Shown: positions 31,167-42,400 of the stretch, one piece after another
Layout of the letters: each line of letters opens with the position of its first letter
How positions within the stretch are numbered: the first letter of the stretch is position 1
Origin: Mesodorylaimus sp. YZB2_4
Lineage: Eukaryota; Nematoda; Enoplea; Dorylaimida; Dorylaimidae
Length of the DNA stretch: 64,000 bases
Direction of reading: 5' to 3'
Assembly: GCA_030248295.1 (NCBI GenBank)
Contig: JASANH010001508.1
Location: 930,001-994,000 of the forward strand
Position numbers and translations under genes: made by a program
Notes under the pieces: generated by a model
The model's input: only the letters and a program-made list of their open reading frames with translations
Database searches by the model: none
What the model was told of the DNA's origin: nothing

Positions 31167-32457
31167 TCAATCGATTTTCAGGAATCCGGTGTCCATTAGT
31201 TGTTCGACGACTGGTTGCAAGCTCTCGATCTCAGACTCTTTGAAATCCAACGCTGCCAGTCCTAATCGATCTCCTTCACTGATCATTTTAAAAATATGAC
31301 GCAGATGAGATGTTTCAGAAGGTGTCAGATTCACGCTCGCCGCAAAATCATTCAGTCTAGGGCTTTCTGAAAAGGAATTGGAGATGAGACCGATGTTCTG
31401 CGTGACCTGTTTCCTAAACAATCTATCAGGTGCTGACCAATTAGGTCTTCCGTGCTCAGAAATAGACTTCAACGTGTCGAGAACAGTCTTGCGCGGTTCA
31501 GTGCGCCTTGCGTCAGATATGGCTCGTATCCTGGAGCCACTCCCATCTCAGCCTCATTACCTGTCAATGCCACGGCCACCACACTAACACCGCCCAATCC
31601 AACGAGGCGGTTAGCAGCTTTGGAGCCGAACAATTTTACGAAATAATCATCGCCATAAACGTGCAATTGGTGGTTAATGAACTCTTCAGTCGACTCCACA
31701 GTCGGCCTCAAAGCTGCAGCAGGAAAAAAGTGTTTCGCTGCCCCTGCCGCCAGAAGTAGTAGCTTACCTGCCGTACACATCTTCTTGTTCTCATCATAGC
31801 CCGACTCTGTGCAGTCGACATTGTAGTCGCACAAGTACTTCAGAGGAATGCAAGTGCCTTCTGGGCACTGAAATGGCTTCCAGGGCGGACACGAGCCTAG
31901 AAAACAGAGCTATTGTAGGATGCCTGATAATACAGGTCCCTCCCTGTACATTACACGCCTGATGCACCTGTCGGTGCATTAGAGGGACCCTCTGTTGTAG
32001 AGAAGTAATGGAAGGTTTTTGCGGCTATGAATACTTGTATGATCGTGAGATACAAGGTAAAAACTGTACTTCCTGTGCGAGTCCCCAAAAGTGCAGGCGC
32101 ACTAGTACGAACAAAGACAGGGCGTTCGGTACACACTTGGTCTATGTACAGTACTGTACACCATCTTTGAGATCAGAATCGACAGACTTTTGGAATATAT
32201 CTAACTTTGCTCACCAAACCCGTCTGTTGCTCGTTCGGATTTAAAAAATTATTACCTGCCCGTTTTTCTGCGAGATAGACTTCTGCTGGTTGTTGTCCAC
32301 GAAAGTATGGCTCGTTAACTCCATCAGATTCCGGGGCGAGATAATCGACTGGCTGAGCTATGTGCAGTATGTCCCGTAACGAGTAGGCCTCGGTTGAAGA
32401 AGCCAAAATCAAAAGTAGTATTGCCAATGATATCGTTGATGGCCCTCCGACTTTCAT
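31167..32457 (-). CDS. Prohormone-4-like neuropeptide precursor with LDLa domain (227 aa)
   Basis: Four exons on the minus strand: 32457-32256, 31896-31768, 31713-31561, 31366-31167 (684 nt). Residues 1-24 form a signal peptide (MKVGGPSTISLAILLLILAS). The chain after it starts YSLRDILHIAQP, and a dibasic LAEKRAG lies near residue 66. An LDL-receptor class A domain follows, with six cysteines in CPPWKPFQCPEGTCIP..YLCDYNVDCTESGYDENKKMC. The rest matches the conserved C-terminal domain of bee prohormone-4 (YFVKLFGSKAANRLVGLGGV, ending MDTGFLKID). In the bee the peptide at the N-terminus is of IDLSRF type; here that position reads YSLRDI, a clear divergence. The second intron is 54 nt and in frame, so retention would only add 18 residues. 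An upstream in-frame ATG at 32559 gives a poorer signal peptide. The product is secreted and probably neuroendocrine. Confidence 0.85.
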
Positions 32458-35400
32458 CTTCTCTTCATTAGCACTAGGCAAGAGCCAGCATTTGCATGCG
32501 AATAATGCCATGGGCGATCGAAATGGACGAGACGAAGCCATAAACCAACTTCTATACAATAGTTGTGTCTATAAATAAGGACACTAAACAAGCCGTCCAA
32601 AGCACTGGCTATCAAGACCCCCAACAAGGCCTTCTTCCCGGTCACGACTAAATATAACCATATAAGAGCGAAAGCAGTGCTTTTTCCGTGGTCCTCGCGT
32701 GGGTGCGAGGGACAGTGGGTGGCAAGAAAACAAGGTGGGGGCCATTTCGGTAATTGGACAAACCGAACATTTCATAGCTAAACATAGGCACTCCGAAAAA
32801 CACCTTCGGACTGCTGACGCGGGTAGCTAAGGAATAGCGTGGCGACAAGGACCTCGAGATTGATTTCATTTGCGCGTGGAAAAGAGACTTTTTAATTTAT
32901 GGCTAACCCTACAAAACAAGGAGCATGGCCACGTAGGTAGACAGATTGGTCCGGACTGACCCAAAGTCCCGATGTCCTGTGCACATGAATGAAAGCTCAG
33001 CCACGCGACTTGTTCCATTTCACCTGCTCGAAACATATCGTTGCCTCGCCTCTTTACATTGGCGTGTGGCTAGCTCGGGGGCGATCCCGAAGGATCTATT
33101 GGATTTACTCGTGCAAGACAGCTCAATGAATCGTGAACTCGGTCACAACGGGGGCACTGTTGTCAAGGTGTTACACTCAATTTGGGACACAGTAATCGAA
33201 AGGGAGACCAAGCTTAGCTTTCCGAAGCAATATGATGGATAAACAACGTTTCCCTTGGCTTCGGAATCAAGGTTGATCTGCATAAGGGTTCATCACCTTG
33301 CTCTAAAATCGTCAAGGGAGAAAATCAGATGGACTTTTATCATTTCGAAGTAACCACACAAGAGCTAAAATCATAAACAGGCGTTGAGTAGGGCACGCTC
33401 CGAGTAGAAAAAGCCAAGAGCATTATTAGCTTCCTGGCTTCCGAGGTAACATTAGGTCAATGGAAACCTGGATGCGTCCCTCGAGACCTCCTTTTAAGAC
33501 AGCTAGTCGACGAGATAAGATCACGCGCTGTCAATGCGTCGCGGACTTTAATACATCTCGGAATGATCCAAATCAAGTTTAGAGCGTGGGATGGAAAAAA
33601 CCTGAGAAAGCTGAAAAGGTAACGTGACGTCCACAAAAACTTAGAAATTCCAGAGACGTAATCTTGAATTTGACGAACCAGACTGATGTCCTTTCGTCTA
33701 TGGGAGGTAGTGGGTGTCGTATTCGATTAGGCTGCTGTTACCCGCTCAACTAGGAAACGCACATCGAGACTGAACAGAGTCATTTCGTATTCATGAACGT
33801 TGGGCTAAGCTACGTCATGTTTTCTAGTAGGAGCCTTTCAATCGAGTGAGTAAGCGAGACGATAGGCCTCCTTTGGTTCTCCGATGAACACGTTAAGCCC
33901 TGAGGTACAATTTTCGCCCATGCTCATGCACATTAGGCCCACTCACGCGTGGCACGAGGCTTCTACGAAAACATGTATCACCGCCATTAAATTAATATGA
34001 GCAAAAAAGGAAAGTTAGGTTCGAGCTAATAGGATTGCAAAAATGCCCACGAAGGTTTTGCCCAATATACAATACCATAGGCCAGACTTCTGACTTCGAT
34101 CTTCAGAATCCTAATTTTTCTTGAGATATATTCAAAAACATCCTTATTCGGAGAAGAGGTTTGAACTTTGTGGAAGGAAAGTGATCCGAGATGAGGTCCG
34201 GAATCTCTTTTCCGATCCATGCTAGTCTCAGGAGGGGATGGCGGAGGCACCGCACCACCCGTGCTCATGACATACATGCCACGATGGTGATCATTCTTTA
34301 GAGCGCTTAATCAAGCGAAGGAAATCGAAACGTGCTTGGAAACTTATTAAAGAGAATGAATAAGCTCACTCCATGGCATAGCAATATTCAAAAGCCTTTC
34401 GACGACAATCAGGACCCCGCACGTCCAAGGCATGACTGGCGGTGAGTGCCAGCTAACCTTTCACTCGGTTCATTTTCCATGACCCATCAGAGAATTACGC
34501 AGCTGCCCAATAAGGCCAATCAGTCAAAGTAGTCACAAACATAAATTTTGCACGAAATAAAAAACCGATTGCTCGCTCTTGTTGCCGAGATGCCTTGTTG
34601 ACTTTGGCTTGTAACCTGGAATATGCAGTCGGAATGGCAATTATTCACAAACTCTCGAGACCAATCGAATCGCCCACTGTTCATTCCAATATGGGCTTCA
34701 GTGAATTATGATACACCCTAATTTATGGTCTTGTTCGTGAGGGCTTCGACACGAGACACACGTGCGCACTGAAGATCGCAAGCAGAGTGTGGGATCAGTG
34801 CAGAGCAGGGATCAATGATTGCGAGTGACATGAGCAGAGCATAAGCAGGCTATGCCATCAGTTCCAGGCAATTCTGCTGTACTGTAGATCAGTTTACGAA
34901 ACAGCTGAATGGTTCAGAGCGGAATCGATAGATCAATACGGTTGAGACCAAGTGGGCGGTGAAGAGGGCAGAAGATGAGGTGATATGAGCTGAGGGTAGT
35001 GTGAACGATGGCTTTGGGGGGTGGCATGTACTAATGACTCTCACAGGAACAGCAATACGACGCCTGAATGCCACGACACATATGTTCGCTGTGTTGCATG
35101 CGAGTCTCATTGGTTTGGGCATCGATGCGGAAATGTAATAGCCATACCAAACTAAATATTAACCTGGCCGCTATTAGACAGCTGAGACCAAGTATGGGCT
35201 AGGTCGGCTGAGTTAGGGGGTTTGGAAGGGGGTAGAGATCAGATCAGATCGCCTAAGCCTGATCTGATTGCGCGTGAGACAGGTCAGGCCAGGTCAGGTT
35301 TGGGTCGAGTCGAGTGAGTGAGTTGTATGGCTGCTAACATACTGTATTGTAGGTTGGCTGGACAATTGGCCTGTGCTTGGAGGCCAGATGAATTTACGAG

Positions 35401-36823
35401 GCCAGGGCTTGGTCAGTTAGTTCAGGTCTTGGACCAGCCCACATACAATTTGATCGCTTTTTTTGTTGAAATTTTTTGTGGTTTGGGCCCCGTGCCGCCC
35501 CAGTTCCCCACGGGACTTCCAACCCGTTTTGCCTATAGCCAAACAGCAACCATAAGCGGGGCCGTGAGGTGACCAGCTCTCTCGGCAGCTTCCCTCTTTG
35601 TGTCTCCACTAGGAGCACCTCCTCACGAGGGCATCCTGTGCCAGCACCAGCATCCCACGATGATACTGGGCGAGAAGCAAGGGACCTTCCCGACTGGTAT
35701 TCGAGAACCAGTTCCCTGATTCTCTGCCCGTTCGGCAACAAGCGAGTCGCTCAGAGCTAGGTGTGCAAGGCCAGCGACGGACTTACTAAACTGCCGTCAG
35801 CCGGAACAGAACTGCGGCCTCCCGGTCAGGGTTGCAGACCCAAGCCATGCGACCAACGCCTTACCAACTGAGCCACCGCGGCTCTAATTTGATCTCTTTC
35901 GCTCCCTTCCTTTTCTTTCGTCCTGCTGGACCTGAGGTAGGGGAGTTGAAAGGAAGGGTTCAGTGTCCTGGCCGGCCCAACAGGGTGGTTTACCCCCCCC
36001 CCTCGCCTATACTTGGCTGAGACTGTTTGGCTTGGGTCTTCTCTGCGTCTACTGCAGCATCAGAGTACTCAGGAAGCTGCTGACTGTTGGGATCAAAGCT
36101 TTACTTAAACACAGCGGACATGTTCACAATGCCGCACCATCAAGTACATCAGATTGGCATGCTATTCCAACCTATCATAAAATTCGAGACAGAAACTTAA
36201 GGATAGATCAGGATTTGAACCCGCGCCACTGATAGTCTCGATGAGCCCTGCGTTATCTCATCGATTATTTCATAAGTGGTGCCAAACATATAGAGTACGC
36301 ACAGTAGGTGGCCATTATAGGCTTGAGGGGAAGAAACCTAAAAGATGAGGGGATGAACTACGTAATCAGTGTAAGGTTGTCGGCACACAGAATCTATCCA
36401 GTTCGTGCCGATGCCCAAAATAAACATGGAAACTGCACTGGTCCGCGCACTCGTATAAACCTCTTGTCTGGGCCCTTGAGATCGTTAGACCACGGACCCA
36501 CTAGGCGTGCCTCATATTTTCCTCATCGTACGGTCATGATTTTAAAATAGCCGCCAGCGTTTGTGCAGGTTCACAAACTAAAATTCTTACTGCACACGGA
36601 CATGAGGTTTGTGCGCACAGCCATGGTTCGCTCGCTAGTTTCTTTCGTCATTTCCGATTCCGATTTTTCGTCTCCTTCTTTTTATGGAGTTCAAATTCAG
36701 TTTCTAGCGGAATACGCACGGAAACATTAGAATACAGTGCATACGGATACAGGTGAGTTTTTATGACTTAGTTTTATACGATCGCAGTCTCGCATAAATT
36801 TATTTGATTTTCTCAGATCAAAA
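32458..36823. other. Long intergenic region with SINE fragments
   Basis: About 4.4 kb without a supported gene. Recognisable parts are a SINE copy (35555-35890, minus) and a tRNA-like B box near 36208-36222 (minus, GCGGGTTCAAATCCTG). A GATCAG/GGTCAG and GAGTC-rich simple stretch lies at 35235-35325. A 5' UTR exon of the next gene probably ends at 36751 (donor GTGAGT). Confidence 0.4.
35555..35890 (-). repeat. tRNA-derived SINE, copy 3
   Basis: On the minus strand it begins near 35886 with GAGCCGCGGTGGCTCAGTTGG, a clear tRNA-type A-box start, then GGTCTGCAACCCTGACC at the B-box position. The body shares CTTGCACACC, GATGCCCTCGTGAGGAGGTGCT and GTGGAGACAC with the copies at 20850 and 59455. The middle portion is diverged or replaced. 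This copy shows best that the family has a tRNA-derived head. Confidence 0.6.
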
Positions 36824-39089
36824 ATGCATCGCTCGAGAGCTTTAGTCAATACGGTCTTGTCGGCTATCAGTTATCGAAATGGCGGAAATCTAGTTATGAA
36901 TATGGCTGTCCCAGTACGACGTTTAGCCGTAGCTGTAGCCGACACATCAGCGCCCGGACATTCCGCCGAGGATCCAGGTATGAAGAGCACGTTTGAACGG
37001 AGAGGCTTTTCAGGATAGAATGGAGAATGCTTCGTAAAACTAATGTAAACCTTTTGTCGAGGCATTTAGAGTAGTTGGGGCGCGCAGTCGCATCACTATG
37101 CATTCATTGTGCATATCCTTATTGATTGCCTGCTGTAGACCGAATTTCATGATGATCATCCCCTGTAAAAGTTGCGTTAAAGCTAGACCCAACTCAACGG
37201 TGGGGAAACCGCATTCGAAAGTTACCGTGACTGATAGCTATCACTAAACATCGATTGCTTTAGCGAAAACAAAAAAAGCCGAAGAAGCAGTGGACGCGTC
37301 GGGTGCTCCAATCCAACAAGCTTCCCTCGAACGTCGTCCGTTGAGATTTGGCACACTTCAGTTTTTGTTACAACGTCGTATGCCGATCAATTCAGTTCGT
37401 TTGTTGGCCAGTGGAATTCGATTAGCCTGCGATGAACGATGCGCTGAGGATATGGTTCCATATTTAGGTATGTTCGTCTCGTCAGGAATTCAGTATTCGT
37501 TTTTTCGGGGGGGGGGGGGGGGGAACTTTCCGCTATTCTGTAAGGTGCTGCATGCAAATGGTGGTCCTGTTTCAGGTCCATGGATGGCTCAGCTTACCCG
37601 ACCAGAAACTTTAGAACGTATTATGCCGTGGTCTATTTGCGATATTTTACGCGACCTGCTGCGTTTATCACGTACTGTTGGACTTGTGACCGTCCGAGAT
37701 GCTTTACCACCGAAGCACTTGCAGACGCTGGCCAATCGCCTAGTCGTTCAAGGTACTAATAATATGAATACTGTACGTAGAAACAAGATGTCGTTTGCAG
37801 GATTCGATAAATTGACACCGTTACAATTGGCTCGCGCTGCTGATGCATTCGCTTCGTTGCGTCCTTGGACAAAAGGCGTTCGATTTGATGCCGCAGCCTT
37901 GGACGCCGGAAGCGAGGACGCGGCGGCTCCTGGATTAGAAGTTTGGCCGTCTTCGGACTGGGTGGACGAATTAATTGATTGGTTACACAATTTGAAACCA
38001 AACGTGGAACCGTGGTCGCGAACGTCCTGCTACGTGTTGAGCGTCATTCTATTGGGCTTGTCTCGTTCGAATTACAAGCCTCGCCAGCCGACTTTCCAAG
38101 CTGCAGCTACGTCCATGAAGGGTAAGTACGAGTAAGGGATTGTCTCTGCGTTTTTGAGATTATTATTAAAATTCATTTAGCAAAATTGGAAGAACAATTG
38201 AAGACGGGATACTTGTCGCGGCGTTCGCTTTCGAATGCGGCCATAGCTTGGAACACTTGGAAAGTAAATCCGGACGAATATGCGCCCGGGTATTGGGACG
38301 TGTATTTCAAGAGCGTGGCTCAAGTGCTGGAGGAATACGTCGATACTGCTCCAGATCCACCTTTTGTTGAAGATGACATTGGACTCGAAGCAGAGGACGA
38401 CGAACAGGGCGAAAGTAAGGGCTTGGAATTTCTTGAATTAGTCAAGCTTGAGAGGGGGAATTTCAGTGGGTCCTTGTTGCTGTTTTGAAATTAAATTAGT
38501 TTTTATTTGTATTTGTACACGCGCTTAATGTCTTATGTTTCCAGAGGGTCTGCGCCGTGGTCGTGTCCCACGTAATTCTCCGTCGCTTGCGACTAAACGT
38601 CGCGAATTGCGCACTTTGTTGGGCACAGTGCCTCTAGCGGCGAAGAACTTCAATCTGAACAAGCAGTTCAGCGAAAACCTCAAGAGCATCTGGGAGAAAC
38701 GTCTGGAAGAACACGCTCAGTATTTGAGCGGCATTAACGCCCGCCGCATCGTGAATTCTATCGACGGTTTAGATCTCACCTTAAAACCGCAGACGCGAGA
38801 AAAGTTGATGGAGATTTCTGGTCGATACGGAAAGCGGCAAAATGCTCCACGTGAGGATCGAGATATCGATGAATTCGATGACCTGCGAGGATCGAGTCGC
38901 AGCAGTGGCGATGCAGGCCGCGGTGTTCATGCTGCTCGAGGAAAGACGGTTCGCGCTGATGCGTACGACGATTACGACGATTTCCAAGGCGCTAGTGGAT
39001 CGGATAGTGGGAAAGCGGCGAGTGGTGGTCGTGGAGCTGGCAGGAGTCGTCGGAGCGATGATCTGGGGTTCGATGACAAGCAGTTTTAG
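36824..39089 (+). CDS. Six-exon gene of unknown function (544 aa), possibly mitochondrial
   Basis: Exons 36824-36977, 37264-37467, 37576-37752, 37801-38121, 38181-38414, 38545-39089 join in frame (1635 nt). An intron acceptor (TTTTCTCAG) lies 7 nt before the ATG, so a non-coding first exon is likely. The N-terminus (MHRSRALVNTVLSAISYR, then RRLAVAVA) is rich in Arg and hydrophobic residues, like a mitochondrial targeting sequence. The middle is alpha-helical, with repeat-like units such as FGTLQFLLQRRMPINSVRLL and LTPLQLARAADAFASLRPW that recall helical-repeat RNA-binding proteins. The C-terminal 90 residues are low-complexity, Asp/Arg/Gly/Ser-rich (RGSSRSSGDAGRG, DDYDDFQG). I do not recognise the family. 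The second intron contains a 17-bp poly-G tract (37507-37523). Confidence 0.7.
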
Positions 39090-39471
39090 AATGATATGAA
39101 CTACGAGGGATGAAAGTAGTTATGCGGTGGCTTTTAGAATGCCACCAGGTTGATGATGCTAAATGCATATTCTGTTTCCTGTTTTGTTGTCGTTGGCTGG
39201 TTGCGTCGAGCAGCCGATTAGTTTCAAAGATTAAAAATTGTGAGCACTGGTTGGGCTGGTGTAATGACTTGACGTTACTAACTCGTATGATTTCGTTGAG
39301 TGGGTGTTGCTAGTCATTTGCTAGTAGTTGGGAGTAATGTGAGGTAGCTCCTACCTTGCCTAGTTAGGGGGGGGGGGGGGGGGAACGGAGGTAGGAGCTC
39401 CGAGTACGTCGGGGCCTTGTGCGTCGCAGGGCCACTTGATGGAACTGAAATTCCAGTCTGTTTCAGGGATC

Positions 39472-42400
39472 ATGGCGAGTGGACCACGCGATCGAAAAAT
39501 GTCTTCGGGTGCCGATGGTGAGGATTCCAAAAACAAGGCATCGAGTCTTCGTAAGTTGGGTGTGTGGTGGGGACTGGGCTATAATGCTGTATCCGTCATC
39601 CAACTATCGATGGCACTCTAGGGATAAGGGATGGCGAGATAGAATGGAATTCGATGATGGGGAATCCTTAACAAGGGGTGAATTGTGACCCCGGTGCCTG
39701 AGGAGAGTTATCGATGTCCCCTTGGGGAGATATTTACCCCGGGTGGACGATGTTTCGCCTCAGGTGCAATCTTTGCTTTGGTCGGAGATTTGTCCCGCCA
39801 ACTTCGGTTGGCCATATTCACTCTATCGCTTCCTGGTCGTAGGAGCATCAAACAAATTCCACGTGTGACACCCGTCGAGTGTGGCCCCACGAGCGTATAG
39901 ATGCTTTGTCTGGTTGGATGTTATCCAAAGTTGAGACCGATAAGGTAGACGGAAGGGACTGAAATGTGTTTTGTTCTATCTCAGGCAATATTACCCGCCC
40001 GGAAACGGCAAAACAGGCCGGCTTGCAAAGCGCAAAGGCCAAGTCGGGTCAAGCACTTCCAGCACTTCATCAAAGGAAAGGTTCAGGTACTTATTTCAGT
40101 CCTTCGTCAGTACATTTTTTCAATATAGCCTTTTTAGGTTCTGGTGCTTTACCACCACCAGCTCCGAAAAGGGCGAAGTCTCCGGTTCAGTCGACTGAAG
40201 AGCAAAACCAGGCCGTCATCAATGCTCGTTATTGGCGCGGTAAATGTCAGCTGTTGGAGCAATGTGATAAGTTGAGGGCTGAGCGACAGCAATTAATGGC
40301 CCAATTGGAATCGGTATCGAAAGCACGTGCCAAGGCGAAGAGCCGGGCGGCTGGATATGAGCATCTTGTGGATGAAATCGCCAGCTTGCAAGCCGCTTTG
40401 GCTCTATTGGACATTCAGGTAAGCGCGGTAATTTTTACTTGCGCCATTCTCTGTTAGACTCATTTTTGGGAATAGGAGGCGTGTGGGGGCCGCTTGTTAG
40501 CCGATCTTGGGCTCACGAGGGAAACCGTAAATCCACGCTGACTTATCATGTAAGGCTCTGGGTGACTCATTCCAGGACCGCCAGGAGGGTCCAAACAAGT
40601 GGAGTATCAGCTCCTCTAACACAATTTGGAGAGGTCCCCTCTTATCGTCTATCATCCCAGGACGATGGTACTTGAGACAGGGTTTCTGGTAGATTCGACC
40701 CATACGAATCTACTTGCCAAGTGAAAATTTTGACCCCATGATTTTTTGTGCTTATTGTTAGTAGTATGAACCCCATGAGTGTATGGTGACGCAAAAGTCA
40801 AAAATGTTTTTCATCCCCTCCCTATGGAAAAACACGTGAAAACGCGTTGCTTGGGCGATATCGCTCATACGTATGTACTTCTAAAGTGTGAGAATTGCGA
40901 CGCTTCCACGACTGTTTTTGAGGGTCTGCGACCGCGCGCGCGCTATTGTTGCAGTCGCAAACAGTCGCAGGGGCGTCGCAAGCCGCATCGCACAATGAAA
41001 GGTACACTTTACTGTAGAAATACGCGTCCTGTAGGCGGTTCTATGTGACTCCTAAACATAGGAAGGACTCGTTTTGTAGATAGGCTATGTCTGGTGTCGG
41101 TAATAGCCTGCGATCAGATTTGACGATCGTGAAATGAAACCACAGTTGGTAATTTTGCCGGTTTTTTGCCATTTTGACCCTAAGATGTAAAGGCAAAGTA
41201 TATAACATATCTTTATTTTCTAAAAGCGGGTACCAAGGCGCACGTATGGCGAAATTTTCAGGGGGTCCGATTTTCTGTTTAAAGTTATTCGCTTAAGTAT
41301 GTGAGGAAAATTTTGAATTCTCACTTTTGGCGGGAATATCTCACGAACGGTCGGACCTTCCTAAAAAGCATTCGATAGCTCATCATCTTGCAATCATTTT
41401 TGTGTGTTCTAGATTATTCTAGGCCAGGTCCGACTGATAAGGCAATTATCGGTATCGGCCGATAAAACCGATATTACCGATAATTTTTGAACGTTTAAGA
41501 AATGCGGAATTTTATGGCGGGAAATTTGAATTTTGGTCAGATCCCCATCCTTAAGCATGCATGTTTTTTAATCTCGCAAGCTATGCTTCCTTCAAAGACC
41601 AATTAGAATCATTCTGTAAGCCCAAAATCTTGGGCCCGAAGACTATGTAAATTGCAATATCCCAACTACAAACTTGCTCGCTCTTCTTCGCAGATGTCAG
41701 ACATTCTTGAGGCAACGCATGACACCTCTAGGACCAGCCGTGTGACACTGTCAGGAAGTGGGCATAAATATTAAAACCCAGCCGACAGGAAAGGGTCTGG
41801 ATGCTAGGGTAAAAGGAAGTTATTCATGATCTTCTACCCTTTATTTAAATTGGAATATCAGTTGGATTTTGCTCGCTACTATCTTAAAGGCGGAGGAAAA
41901 TCATGCGCACGCACACCCTGGAACCTTGCACCGAGACCCTGAACTGTCTTAAACTTATTTTGTGAGACCCTAGGTAGGGATAAATGAGTGAAATATGCAA
42001 AGCAGATCCTTTCACAACTTTTTGAGGGCCATAGCGTTCGACTGTGCCCTGACCCCGATCCCCGTCCCAACCCCCAAAAATAGCATCGGGGATTCACCCT
42101 GAAACACATTTCCACGTCCAGATAAACGAAAAGACCCACGCAACATAGTATCAGCATTTTGCGCAGTGTTGTGAGATGGTCATACTTATAAAAAATAGTT
42201 GCAATGCAGGGCAAACTTTATGAAGTTTTTAGAACATGTCAAGAAAAGAAAAGAAAAGAAATGAAATGAACAGATAGACGGACTTTGACAGCCGGAAAGC
42301 TTTATTATCCCCGTCGGCGTTATCTCCGACCCCGGAAGGCCCTGAATGCCATCCCCGTCCCCGTCCCTGTCCCCGTACCCGGATATATCGGGAAAGACTA

